Assembly: GCF_000186865.1 (NCBI RefSeq)
Contig: NW_008705567.1
Coordinates: 179,447-223,349 of the forward strand
Reading direction: 5' to 3'
DNA: 43,903 nt
From: Aureococcus anophagefferens
Lineage: Eukaryota; Sar; Pelagophyceae; Pelagomonadales; Pelagomonadaceae
Of the stretch, positions 33,272-43,903 are shown one piece after another. Every line of letters starts with the position of its first letter. Position 1 is the first letter of the stretch. The notes beneath the pieces are model-generated. The model had not been told where the DNA came from. It did not search any database and was given only the letters and a program-made list of their open reading frames with translations. A program made the translations under genes and the position numbers.

Positions 33272-35424
33272 CTATCTAGCGTGTCCTTCTTGCATGGTCA
33301 TAGCATATCGGTCTAGGCGCTCAAAAGAGAGCCCGAGGGCACTGTCGGCTGGGGTACGATCAGAGCGACTCCCAATGCTGGTGGGATGGCCGTTAACCTC
33401 ACAGTCCACCAATTCGTTTTGAGGGGTGGAAGCGCAACGCTGAATCTTATGCAAAAGTTGGGTTGCACGTCTATCACCTTCAACCCATTCAGGGTGATTC
33501 ATGGTGAAATTAAGAAAGCTTTTCTCCATCTTACCGTGTTCAGTGGGTTTGAGTCCCTCGGTGGGAGAGCCATACTTTGCATTTCCGTATACGTCAAAGT
33601 CAAAAAGGGAGTGACCAAGCACCGAGCCAAGACCATCAATGTTTACCGTGTTCTCCTGGACGAATTGGAGGATATTCGGTGTCGACGAAGATAAGGAAAA
33701 GCACAGGATTAGAGGAGCAAAAAGAATGGACATCACTTCGTCAAGAAAAAGCCATACTTTGTATCGAAATGCACGTGAGAAGGCTTCACTTACATCACGT
33801 GTGTGTGCCTTTCCACGCCATTCCTCAGGGAAGTGGTGGGTATGCTCTGCGATGCGCCGCATTACAAGCTCTGCGGCATGCACTGGGTCGACGCTCTCGT
33901 CAAGTGGATGCGATCCGCTGGATGTTGTGTAACTTCCCTTCGAACAGTCTGCTTGAGAGCTTTGCGGAGTAGGTGGAGCAAACACAGCTGTGCCACTATC
34001 TGTGGCCTCTATTGGAGCGAAGGCTCGAGCCATTGCGAACACAGCCGAGCCAGCCCCTGCATACCAAAGCAGGTTACGTTCACCTAACCTGATATAAAGC
34101 AGAATGGAATCGCCACCGTCCAGAGCAGCGGCAAGAGCAAGGAGAACAGCTACAATAGCCCCACTAACAAATGCAATGCAATGAGCCAAAGCAGCTATGA
34201 CAGGTTGGGGAAATAGCTTGAGATAGATATCAGCTGGCTCTCTACTTGCAGCAAGACGGGCTTCAAAAACATGAGGCAGTTCATTGAATTCTCTGAAGGA
34301 CCATTGCGCAACAGGTGACCACTCGCGCGGACCAAGATAGCGTCTCTTATCATGCCATTCCTGTGCATGAAGGAGGAAAAAGTGCATTGTCATAAAAGCT
34401 GCGACAAAGGGCACGAGCGCAACTTGGATCAGCCCAGCCCAGACAAAGCGCCGGCTGAGCGCCACGTTGTCATCCAAAAAAGCACGGCGCACGACAAAAC
34501 GTCGCGAAAATATATGGTCTAGAAGGCAAGAGTGCAGCGACCACTCGAGAGTTTTGGTGAGCCGGGCTCGTGCTGCGATTGTGTCCAGGGACGAAATGAG
34601 ACCTGTGAGCGACTCTGGCAAGGGCAATGTCAAGTCGAGGATGTTTGCGTTGAGCATTGCCTGGATGTGTCAATATATCTCCTGGAATTAAGTTATCTGA
34701 CGCGGTGCATTGCAATCAGATAATTTTCTTTCCGCATTATCCGACACGCAATGTCATGAGCTGTGATGAGAGCATCCTCATGCAAGAGTACATCTTCTGG
34801 TGCATCCCTGCGAGTGGCCATCTCGATGTCTCCGGCAATGAGAGTTCTGCTGGCGGCACCGCCAGTAGTCTGGAAAGCCTTCCAAGGCGCGCAACCTCGT
34901 CTTTGCAGGCACCCCAGCCGATGTACCACCTCGTTCCATCTGAGTGTTTGAAGCTCCCGGCTTGAAATCTGCAGCTCTATTTCATAGAAACGCCCTATAG
35001 CCCAAGCCTCGCGGAGTGAGAACATGCTTGCCCCGCAAGTCCAGAGCCAATACAAACCAAATACCGCAATATACGCAAGCGCCAATACGTCTTGCCCATA
35101 CTTCGCTGGATCGGCCAAAAATGCACTCCGGACATAGCTACCTAGCGACAAGCACGAATCCTCATCCTTGCACTGGCGGAGCTGGGCCCAGTTTACAAAG
35201 GCAAATAAAAACCTACTCGGAGACTCGTGCGTGCAGGGTAATGGAAGTGGGACAAACGTGGAGAAAAATATAGTGAACGCAAGAGTGAAGAGATGCACCA
35301 GGCCCAATACAAGTTCGGAGGCAAAGCCCTTGCGATGCCAATATCGATAGACATTGGTGAACCAGGCGTCTAGATCGTCCACGAAGATGGTCTCGCTTTC
35401 CTCTTGCAAGAGACCAAACTCCAT
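33272..35424 (-). CDS. ATG9: Autophagy scramblase ATG9
   Basis: Exons are 35424-34702 and 34660-33272 around a 41-nt GT-AG intron, giving about 703 aa. The joint rebuilds DIACRIMRKENYLIAMHR followed by ILDLTLPLP, a region conserved in ATG9. The frame is open further upstream, but the first ATG is at 35424. Family landmarks are WHRKGFASELVLGLVHLFTLAF (first transmembrane helix), EWSPVAQWSFREFNELPHVF, FPQPVIAALAHCIAFVSGAI, EEWRGKAHTRDVSEAFSRAF and YKVWLFLDEVMSILFAPLIL. ATG9 is the trimeric lipid scramblase on Golgi-derived vesicles that seeds autophagosome membranes. The C-terminal tail after LNFTMNHPEW is short and polar. Confidence 0.94.
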
Positions 35425-35683
35425 GACGAAATGCGGAATTGCATTTATTAAATGAACTGAGCTACCCAGCTGGTGCCACACACCCAAACTATCTGGAGCG
35501 ATTTTGGAGATATTTTGGACTAATCAGAGGGGGTGCTGCGGCCACTAGACGTCAGCCCCCCCCGGTGCGCACGGACGCGCGCGTCGAGCGGCCCGAGAAC
35601 GATTGGCGCTGTCGACTGCTACCTCTAGGAGGGCCGGAAACGCTCTTCTTTGTTTCGTAGACCCGACTTCGCGCGCGCACGCG
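35425..35683. other. 5' flank of ATG9
   Basis: It includes the likely ATG9 promoter. No repeat or gene is seen before the inverted-repeat arm begins. Confidence 0.35.
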
Positions 35684-36343
35684 TCGGTCGACAAAGTGGC
35701 GGAATCGGCCGAGCCCGTGCTCCGGCGGATCAGCGTTTGAATAGCTTCTTTTGCGACTGGAGGCTCGTCATGGTGGTGCCAGTCGATGGTGCGACGCACT
35801 CTTTGTGGTTCGTCGATTTTTGGGCGACTCGCGAATGTCCGCCGGGCGCCGAAGCGCTTCGACCGAAAACGCGAGCCGCGGTGCGCCTGTGGGCGCTGGC
35901 GGCGGTCTGGCTGTCCTCGAAGGCGTGGACCATATGTGACGAGCGGGCGAAGGCGTCGGAGTCGCCCCGGGTCGCGAAATCGGCGTGCGAGAGGTTGTTC
36001 TGGTCAAAAGTGGCCTCAAATAGCCCGAAACGAATGATTTCGGCGCCAAGCGCAGCGTTTCGCGTCGACCGATCACCGTCGCTGTGTTCCGCCGGGCGGT
36101 TCGAGCTCCTGCGCGGCGATCTACACCGTCTCCGACGCCCACAATGTGCCTGACACTCGCCGAAAGCGTCTCGGCCGAGAAGCGGCGAATGGTCTCCGCG
36201 GCCTGTTTCGACCGCGTCCGGGCCTCGGTCGAGGTTTGTGCGACCTGCCCGTCCGTCGACGGTCCCGACCGCAGCCGCGGGCGGCTGGATCGCCGCAGAG
36301 AGCGCCTTGGAGCGCCTCCAGGGGCTCAGAATAGCTCATTTGT
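35684..36343 (-). mobile_element. R6 inverted-repeat arm A
   Basis: This is near-identical to the complement of 37299-37966, forming a ~660-bp inverted repeat with a ~955-bp spacer. Differences seen by eye are a 4-bp and a 9-bp length change, a one-base indel near 36028 and a few substitutions. The single-base indel shifts frames between the arms, so neither is likely to express an intact protein. Confidence 0.8.
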
Positions 36344-36507
36344 ACCTAAATTTGCTCCTGCAGGCTCTGTAGCCACCCTCCGCGGGCCGCCCGCGCAGGC
36401 CGCCCGTGCTTTCCTGAGAGCCACCCACGTCGCGTTCGTTCACGCTCAAGCAGGAAGTTGCGTGGCTAAGCTCTAGAGAGCCATATGGGAGTGCTTTTAG
36501 GTGAAAA

Positions 36508-37288
36508 TTGCATTTACGGCAGTACAATATGTTTCCGGTAACGGGCTAGTGAGTTTAGACCACCTATCATCATCCAGCTAAATAAAACTGCTGGTTGTGG
36601 TGGTCCTCTCCCTGCTCGCCGCTTCCCCGGGGTCCGGGGTGGCGCGGCTTATATTTTTTGGGTCATATGGTTTCTACTGGCATCCAAGGGTTGAGTTTGA
36701 GTGATGAGTTGCTGAGGCATTCTTGAGGGGAAATGGCAGTGTTCCTGACTTAGACGGAAAATGGAAAAGTGAGACTCGGATGGAGCTGCTATGCAGCCCT
36801 GATTCCTGCAGCCGTCATCATGACCGACGAGACGGAAACCGACACGTCAAATTTCGCGAAAATGTTTGACAGACTCCCCGCGTTCAACCCGCCCGACACC
36901 AACAGCGCCGGCGCCATCGCGCTCCGCGCCTGGGTGCGCGGCCTGACGGCGCGCCAGAGATACCCCCGGCGGTATCCCCCGTATCCTATAACACTCACAC
37001 CCCGAGTCTGGCGCCCCCTAAGGCGTGGGCGGCGCGTCAGAGGTCCCCGGCGAGGCGTGAGCGGCGGTGTTGAGGTCCCTTTTGAAGGGCAAGCGGCGGT
37101 GTTGAGGTCCCTGTTGAAGTGCAAGGTTTGAGGGTGAAGTCCAAGTTGAAGCGGCGTTTAACATATCCCGCCGCCGGGATATGTTAGGCATCTTTAATTG
37201 AAACTGAGCTCAGCCTCCCCTTGAGGGAGGGTTTTACTTTGCTTCCTTTAGCTCAGGCTAGTGGGAGAGACGAAAGGCCAAGTGGACG
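36508..37288 (-). mobile_element. R2/R3 element, copy D, containing R4
   Basis: On the minus strand it starts with the R2 left end (37288-37187, CGTCCACTTGGCC…AAAGATGCC). It passes through a copy of R4 (37187-37012) and an unmatched middle, and ends with R3 (36660-36508, …TGCCGTAAATGCAATTTT). R3 here matches 6652-6802 over ~150 bp. The element occupies most of the spacer between the R6 arms. Short frames in the middle (e.g. 36820-36950, plus strand) show no known motif. Confidence 0.6.
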
Positions 37289-37298
37289 TATATATATG

Positions 37299-38222
37299 AG
37301 CTATTCTGGGCCCCTGGAGGCGCTCCAAGGCGCTCTCTGCGGCGATCCAGCCGCTCGCGGCTGCGATCGGGACCGTCGACGGACGGGCAGGTCGCACAAA
37401 CCTCGACCGAGGCCCGGACGCGGTCGAAACAGGCCGCGGAGACCATTCGCCGCTTCTCGGCCGAGACGCTTTCGGCGAGTGTCGGGCACATTGTGGGCGT
37501 CGGAGACGGTGTAGATCGCCGTACAGGAGCTCTACGATGTCAAACCGCCCGGCGGAACACAGCGACGGTGATCGGTCGACGCGAAACGCTGCGCTTGGCG
37601 CCGAAATCATTCGTTTTCGGGCTATTTGAGGCCACTTTTGACCAGAACAACCTCTCGCACGCCGATTTCGCGACCCGGGGCGACTCCGACGCCTTCGCCC
37701 GCTCGTCACATATGGTCCACGCCTTCGAGGACAGCCAGACCGCCGCCAGCGCCCACAGGCGCACCGCGGCTCGCGTTTTCGGTCGAAGCGCTTCGGCGCC
37801 CGGCGGACATTCGCGAGTCGCCCAAAAATCGACGAACCACAAAGAGTGCGTCGCACCATCGACTGGCACCACCATGACGAGCCTCCAGTCGCAAAAGAAG
37901 CTATTCAAACGCTGATCCGCCGGAGCACGGCTGGCTCGGCCGATTCCGCCACTTTGTCGACCGACACCTGCGAGGCGAGGCGCGCGACCCTGGGACCCGT
38001 CGACGTCCCGCGACATGTCGACGGTTTGGGGTCGTTTTTGGTGCCCGAGAGGCGTTTTTTTCGCCGACGAGAAAGCGTTGCTGTTGTGTAGTTTTTTTGG
38101 TCAGACCGTCGCGCATGGTCATGGCGACGTGCGCGCGGCCCTTTAGAGCGCCGAAAATGAGTCGTATGTCGTCACGTAAGGGTCGGTTTGGGGCTGGATT
38201 TCCCTTAGGGATCGATCAAAAG
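37299..38222 (+). mobile_element. R6 arm B plus extension homologous to the 24-kb element
   Basis: 37299-37966 pairs with arm A. From about 37970 to 38222 the sequence instead matches the complement of 24445-24715. Plus-strand frames read like a decayed protein: SFVFGLFEATFDQNNLSHAD, then after a shift RATLGPVDVPRHVDG, then after another shift ARPFRAPK. A one-base deletion relative to the 24-kb copy (GGTTTGGGG versus GGTTTCGGGG) explains the second shift. The family is not recognised. Confidence 0.6.
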
Positions 38223-38261
38223 CGACACAAATCGACAGCGACATTGAAGCCCTGTGAGAAT

Positions 38262-38624
38262 CTATTTAGATCTTCACCGCTGGCTTGCGATCCAAGGGGA
38301 GTAGAGAGACAGAGAGTCTTGTATCTCCCTAGTGGCTCGCTGGTACAGAGCCACCCAATATCCTTTCCCTTCCTTAATACTTTCTAACCCTGTTATAGTT
38401 GCGCCCCGCACTGTAATAGACGGAGAGTCTTCCTGGACCTAGTGAGGCAGATCCTCTGCCCGTTCGTCCAGTAGCCCCGGCCCCCGTATACTACGGCAGC
38501 TGAGGTGACGTGAGGATAACAGAGACGCCGGTGTACCGCCACTGCGTAACCTCGATAGTTCACCCTCGGACGGCAGGGCAGCCCCACTAGGCTGCCTCCC
38601 CGTGTCGGAGTTTACTATCTCGTT
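38262..38624 (-). repeat. Dispersed repeat R1, copy 4
   Basis: This copy is full-length, from CTATTTAGATCTTCACCGC to CTATCTCGTTAG, with all hairpins kept. It lies 40 bp beyond the end of the R6 extension. Together with copy 3 it shows the element extends left to at least CTATTT. Confidence 0.85.
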
Positions 38625-39058
38625 AGCTGACCGTCGGACTCCGACGTCAGAGGCTCTCAGGCTACCTCAAGAAACCCCCAAGATACTACTCCGAGTCTTT
38701 CCCTTTTAGACATCCGTTTTAGAATAGCGTTTTTTGGTACACACTAAACGCGGCACTAACGCGGCACCCCACCTAGCCACAGCCACCGTGAGCATCCTGC
38801 TATCATCGGTCCCTCTGTCTCGCCTTCAAGGTGTTGTTCACAAAGAGGGGACTCGGATTCGTAGCAAGCGCGATAGCTGCAGTTCCCCGGCGGCATTCGC
38901 CCCTATCTGCTGGACCATATCCTCCATCCAACTAGTTGCATTTGATTTGACTCATCCTGCTGGCGGACCATGCGGGTCATTTCGCGGTCCTGAAGTTTGA
39001 AACTGCCCCCCTCTAATGTGCCCCCCTGCACACGCCATCCCCATGAATTGGAGACAAC
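38625..39058. other. 3' flank of the EF-hand gene
   Basis: No gene or repeat is recognised. Confidence 0.4.
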
Positions 39059-41857
39059 TCAGCGGTGGGTGACAATGAGAGGCTCTGAAAGAGCACGATG
39101 GATGCGGCGTGCTGGCGGATTTCGCCAGTGTCTGCGGTGGAGCTTTTCTTGCTTTGGACTGAAATCATTGTTCGTGACGGTCCAAGCCGTGTTTTGGGGG
39201 GTTCCCTGAAAGTGTTGAGATCTTGTTAGCGCCTGCCGGCGTCGTCTAGCGGCAGCAATATGCGGCCGTACTTGCAATTCATTCCCGAGCACAGCTTCTT
39301 GGTTGGCAAGCTTTATGGCACGTTGAAGGCTGTGACGTGCCTTGGCGTCAAGAAGGGCAAGGTTGCCATCAATGGGACACTTGTGATAGGCCGTGGATCT
39401 CTGAGATTCAGGTCGCTCAATTGTCTCGTCCGCGGGCGTGTGGTATTGTTGACCCTTGGGGAGGCGCCTGTCACCCTTGTGGTGGTGCACATGATAATGG
39501 CGATGATGGCCTTCCTCGTCAATCTCTGATTCAGACTCCGACTCCGAGTGCTCAAAGTCGTGACGCTCAAGCTCTTTATGGAGGTCCTTGAGTCTCTTCT
39601 TCTGACGGTCGTCGGCTGCCTGCATCGTGACACTGAGGCCATTGTCTTGGGTACCGCTCACTTCAGCGCCAACGACCGAGATAAATTCACGAAAATCAAT
39701 AGTGCCATTGCCATCTTCGTCGAATTCGCTGACAAACTTGTCGAATTCGGCATCATCAAGGTGGATATGATAGTGCGTGAGGGCATAGCGCAGCTCATCC
39801 TTAGTCATTGCATGATCGCGCGCGAGGTTGAACCTCGTGAAAGCTGTTCGATTATGCTTGAAGTTCGTGACAAGTTTCGTTATAAGCATGGCGCGTGCCT
39901 CTTTGGCAGTGCACTTGGGCGTAGGTTTCGGCACTTTGCATAATTCTGCAGATCCTGGGTTTTGGTTCGCTACGCCAACAAATGCTTCGCCTGCGATCGA
40001 TTTCCCGAACTCCTTCACAAAGAGGGCGAAGCCGACGCCAATTCCATCGACGGGAAGATCACCGTGGCTACTCTGAACATATTTGATTATCTCCACAACT
40101 CGCTCGTCGCTTACGTGGAGGTGATAATTGTCAAACATGAGCTTGAATTGCCTCCTGGAAAGCTTAGTGGATCGACCCTTATTGTAGCGTTTGAACACCT
40201 TGTTAACTGAAGTCGAAGTTTCTGTGAGCTTGAGGTGCAATAACCGCAGAGCTTCTTTTACGGACAAAAGTGTGGGCCTGGGTGCGCTGTTGACCGCGTG
40301 CGGTACACCTGCCGTGCATAGGCCAGTTGATTCCCTTACCTGCCAAGGCGCGCCACAGATTGCTTCACCAAACCAATAAAGGAATTCCTCGTAGTTAATA
40401 CTGCCACTGTTATCACAGTCAAGTTCGCGATACAGCATTTCATAGTCCTCCTCAACAAGCTCGACGTTTAGGGTTTTGATAAAATGTCGTAGTTCGCTCT
40501 TGTCTAGACAACCACCTTTATCCATGTCAATGTTACGGAACGCTGCACAAGCAGACTTGTACTTGCCACCGAGGCGCCTTGCAACTAACTCCTTTATCTG
40601 CTTTACCGTATAGCGTGGTACCTTGGGTACATGGCACGGCTGACGCAACGCATTTCCAAATTCCTTCTTTCGTTTTTCCTGACGAATCAGGTGTGCGGTC
40701 ATTATTCCCGTGTCACGGTAGCCTGCGACAATGTCCCCGAATGCGTTGACGAATTCGCGATAGTTGATATGGCCGTCGCCATCCTTATCTAATGCGTCGA
40801 AAAACTCCTTCGCCTTTACAGGTGACATCTCGAGGTTCAGTTGGCGAAGTGCGGCATGCCACTCTCTTGCGTCGATGCAGCCCGATTTATCGTTGTCTGC
40901 GACGCGAAAAATTCGTCTGACAGTCCGAGCACGTGTCATCAATATCGTCTCCATGGCATTCATGAAGTCGATGGTTGTCCAATTCTTGTGATAATTATAG
41001 CTACGCTCCTTGCGAATCTCCTCGTGCTTCTCTGCGCGCGTGTCCTCTGCAGTTGCTAGGGCCGATTCCATGCCACCGCCATTCTCAAACTTGCCACCAG
41101 CAATATCAGCGCCGAAGTAGTCATTAAATTCCCGATAGGAAATCTTCCCCGAGCCATCAGTGTCAATCATAGCCATTAAACGGTCCATGTCGCCTTCACT
41201 CAGCTTAATATGATAATTTTCCAACAGCGAGAGGAGCTCATCCTTCTCCAGTGTTCCAGAGCTATTGCGATCCAATGCACGAAACGCTGTTCGAACTTTC
41301 ATGTGTTGCGTCGCCATCCGCGCGCGTAACTCCGACACTGCCGACTCAAGTTCCATTTCCCTCAGCCCATTACGCAGGCTTCGACTTGCCACATTCGCCA
41401 GGTGTGACTCTTCGCCACGAAAAACATCCATACCTTCGTAACCACCGCCGCATATGCCCTCTCCAAACGCAACTCTAAACTCACGGTAATCGATCGAACC
41501 ATTTTTGTCGATATCTATCAAATCAAACAGCTCCGTTACGACCTTTGGACCCACACCCACGAGGTTCAGATTGTGCAGTAGCCGTCGGATTTGCGTTTTG
41601 GTAATCCGATCTTGCCTATAATGTAAACTTGCTGCGCTGATGCCAAGCACACACTATTATGGCACCGCGCTGCACCCGGGCTGAGCGACTTCGCGAAAAG
41701 CGCGTCTTACCGAGTTCGATTGTGTCGCAAATTTATCACGCAACGCGTCCATCAGAAGGTCAGCGGTCCACGTATGTAACCGACGCGGCTTTCGTTTCTT
41801 TCGAGCTATATTCTTGACGAGGGGGGGTGCACCCGTGCCCAAGGGTCCCGCTACCAT
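39059..41857 (-). CDS. Large multi-EF-hand calcium-binding protein
   Basis: Exons are 41857-41676 and 41615-39059 around a 60-nt intron, giving about 912 aa. Eight canonical 12-residue EF loops begin near residues 95 (DIDKNGSIDYRE), 176, 212, 301, 337, 424, 460 and 693 (DEDGNGTIDFRE). At least four degenerate hands (near residues 60, 540, 580 and 660) fill the pairing, so the chain looks like six EF pairs. Each even hand is followed by an F-G-x-x-I/V-x-G motif, showing internal duplication. The tail is acidic, then His-rich (HHRHYHVHHHKGDRR), and finally basic. The length and spaced pairs recall EFCAB6-like ciliary proteins, but I cannot name an orthologue. The ATG at 41857 opens a short basic leader. 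Confidence 0.88.
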
Positions 41858-42260
41858 GGTCGCTAAGACTCAGTACTGGACCTCCGGTAGGGGCGTGCGT
41901 TGTCCTAACTCGTCTACATTTATATGACGAAATAAGTAAGAAACTACTACTGTCCTGGTCAGTCAGATAATGCTGGATAGGGGGCAGTTATGACAAGATC
42001 GGTAAGGACCGACCGACCGACCGGTCGGCCTCAGTGAGCTACCTGCCTTAGTAGGGCACATGTCTTCCCTGGCTACTAGGCTACTAGGTAACATCTACCT
42101 CAGATATCTGAATCTGCAGATACAATACATTCTACGACGGTCGAAACTTAGGCGCCATAAGCTGTCGCGCATTCGGGACGGACAGCCAAGTTAACGATAC
42201 AGCTTAATCTTAATAATTGGTAGTCAGATAGTACGCTAGTCAACGGTTTTAAAACGGAGA
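41858..42260. other. Divergent intergenic region between the EF-hand and C2 genes
   Basis: It probably holds two promoters. A GACC microsatellite with palindromic end (GACCGACCGACCGACCGGTCGG, about 42008) is present. No gene is seen. Confidence 0.5.
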
Positions 42261-43903
42261 ATGACAGACATCAAGTGGCGGCAGCTAGAACTCTCTTTCG
42301 CAAACATTGTCGCGCTGGATTTGCCCGATTCACGACCGAAAGGCTTGATTGTTGGTACAAAGCAGTCGCTATATTTGTTGATCTCAGTCGGGACTTCATC
42401 TGTCGCAAGCGAAACTGAGAATCGATCAGGGACTAATGTTGTATGGGATCAGGACGCATTGCGTCTGCGAGTCGATGAACAGCAATGGAGAGACCCCGGG
42501 GCGCAGTTGACTCTTTCAGTGCAGAACGACCGACACCCAGAAAGGCCTAATGTGGGCCCGGCGTCAGCAGGCACGCGCACAAAAATCATCGGTTTGAAAC
42601 GAGTAGGTAATCGGCCGCACGACCTTGGCATTGAATGCCCTACACACAGCGGTCGATGGGGGCAAACAGCTTACCCTTGAGCTGGAAGGCTTACCACGCG
42701 GGTCGCAAGGAATGCTTTCACTGTCGGTGAGTGCAAAGAAGGTCGAAGAAGTAGTGTCAGAAGTCCGCCCAACGGAAACTTGTGAACGCAATGGGGAATC
42801 CCTGGCTAAGCAGGACAACTGTAATGCAAATGGCCACAGTTGGGACGCTTTCGGACATCAGAAACTCGACATCCATCCAACTATGGGAGCTTCAGCATTC
42901 AAAAGTGGCGACGAAACTTTTGCCTCTGATTTCTGTTCGGAGCGTGTGCAGGCTATATGGCCTATTACAGATGCGATCATCGCAAAGCGCCTGAGCAGTC
43001 ACTTTCATGGCCACTCTTACTCTCCTGGGCAGCAGCTTCTCCCCTTTAGGTTGATTCGATTGGACGTTACGTGGCCGAATGTCGCCGTGTGGAAATCAGG
43101 CCCAATGTCCTGAAGAAGTATGTCGACTACCTCTCTAGGCCTGAATCGCAGGCAGCGCTGCTTCACGAGATTGTCTATGAGAACGGGTATGTGATGGCGC
43201 CGATGCTTCGACGGGCCTTTGATAGGACGACAGCCGAGCTTGCGGTGCGATACGCGGGTGAAGGAGCACAGATGAGCAGTAGTGGCATGCTCAAATTGAA
43301 CCAATCAATTCCTGGGACACGAAGGTCCAAATCCATAGAGCCTCTGGTATCGCCGCGGCGTTATGCAGCGTCCATTCGTTCGCTGGTGCTGGCCGAGGAC
43401 GAGATGACCTTGATGGAGAAAAATCCGCCACCAGACCTTGACAAGGATGCTACCTTTCCTTGGAAAACCATCGAGGATCCCGTGACGGGCGTAGTCTCCT
43501 GGCTCGACATCGACACAGGAGTCTCATCAGTCGAGGAACCACGTCGGATCTGGGAACACAAGTTGGACGACCTCGAGCGTTTGAGACCGATTGGTCACGT
43601 CGCACGAGCTCGAGATCGAATGCCTCGGGCAGATTCAACTGCCCTGGACTCTTCTTTGGAAACCAATTTCCGGAAAGAAAAGCGTCTCGACGCAATAGTT
43701 GCCGGCTGGGATTGGGAAGAGGATGACGCGGACGCTCGACGTCGCAAGCATGCCGCGCATGCAATGCGGAAGCGAATTCACGAGGAAACCTGTCGCCGCC
43801 AGATCAACCCAACCCACAACGAAGCCGTCGCAAGCGTGGTGGTTCAACTAGTCTCCCAAGTTGAGCTCCGAACGTCAGCCGAATCCGATCGCCTCGCTCG
43901 TTG
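42261..43903 (+). CDS. C2-like domain protein, partial (runs off the window)
   Basis: Predicted exons are 42261-42591, 42650-42945 and 43050 to the window end, where the frame is still open (≥490 aa). The first intron (58 nt, phase 1) joins RTKI to AVDGGKQLTLELEGLPRGSQ. The second (104 nt) is less certain. The N-terminal ~200 residues alternate hydrophobic strands with VGT…VWD…LRLRVDEQQW…LTLSV, which resembles one or two C2-type beta sandwiches. The acidic calcium-binding residues are not obvious. The third exon is charged and helical with a WDWEEDD…RRKHAAHAMRK stretch. No family is assigned. Confidence 0.65.

Overview
The window is nuclear DNA from a unicellular eukaryote that builds cilia. 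Its recognisable proteins are eukaryotic (IFT140, ATG9, a Rag GTPase, a CDC50/TMEM30 flippase subunit, an AMPK gamma subunit), and most are split by short GT-AG introns. IFT140, a 12-EF-hand protein and a TSNAXIP1-like coiled-coil protein point to motile or sensory cilia. I cannot place the lineage; an alga or heterotrophic protist both fit. The assembly contains one 513-base run of N (27275-27787) and one isolated N in IFT140.

Layout. 1-0.5 kb: remnant of a GC-rich ORF cut by repeat R1. 1.4-3.9 kb (-): one gene whose product joins a DxD glycosyltransferase to a sulfotransferase. 5.4-6.4 kb (-): SAM methyltransferase. 6.4-7.1 kb: head-to-tail repeat elements. 7.6-8.5 kb (+): two-helix membrane protein. 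9.8-10.3 kb: broken GC3-rich ORF. 10.3-11.5 kb (+): AMPK gamma. 12.4-17.7 kb (-): IFT140, seven exons. 18.0 kb: R1. 19.1-20.4 kb (-): CDC50. 20.6-21.8 kb (+): N-myristoylated-type protein of unknown function. 22.1-22.7 kb: GGACCGCC-rich tract. 22.8-24.1 kb (-): small ORF and RagA. 24.3-26.4 kb: decayed transposable elements. 27.1-29.6 kb (+): TSNAXIP1-like protein interrupted by the assembly gap. 30.6-32.4 kb (+): long coiled-coil protein. 33.3-35.4 kb (-): ATG9. 35.7-38.6 kb: large inverted repeat holding other repeat families, then R1. 39.1-41.9 kb (-): EF-hand protein. 42.3 kb to the end (+): C2-domain protein, open at the window edge.

Functional grouping. AMPK gamma, RagA and ATG9 belong to the nutrient-sensing and autophagy axis. 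IFT140 and probably the EF-hand and TSNAXIP1-like proteins serve the cilium. The glycosyltransferase-sulfotransferase and the methyltransferase beside it could decorate the same glycan. Exon structures were worked out by hand from reading frame, GT-AG sites and remembered family motifs; they are predictions.

The rest of the window is repeat-rich. Five dispersed families were found by eye: R1, a hairpin-rich ~370-bp repeat; R2/R3, the two conserved ends of one element with a variable middle; R4; R5; and R6, a decayed coding element that also forms the large inverted repeat.
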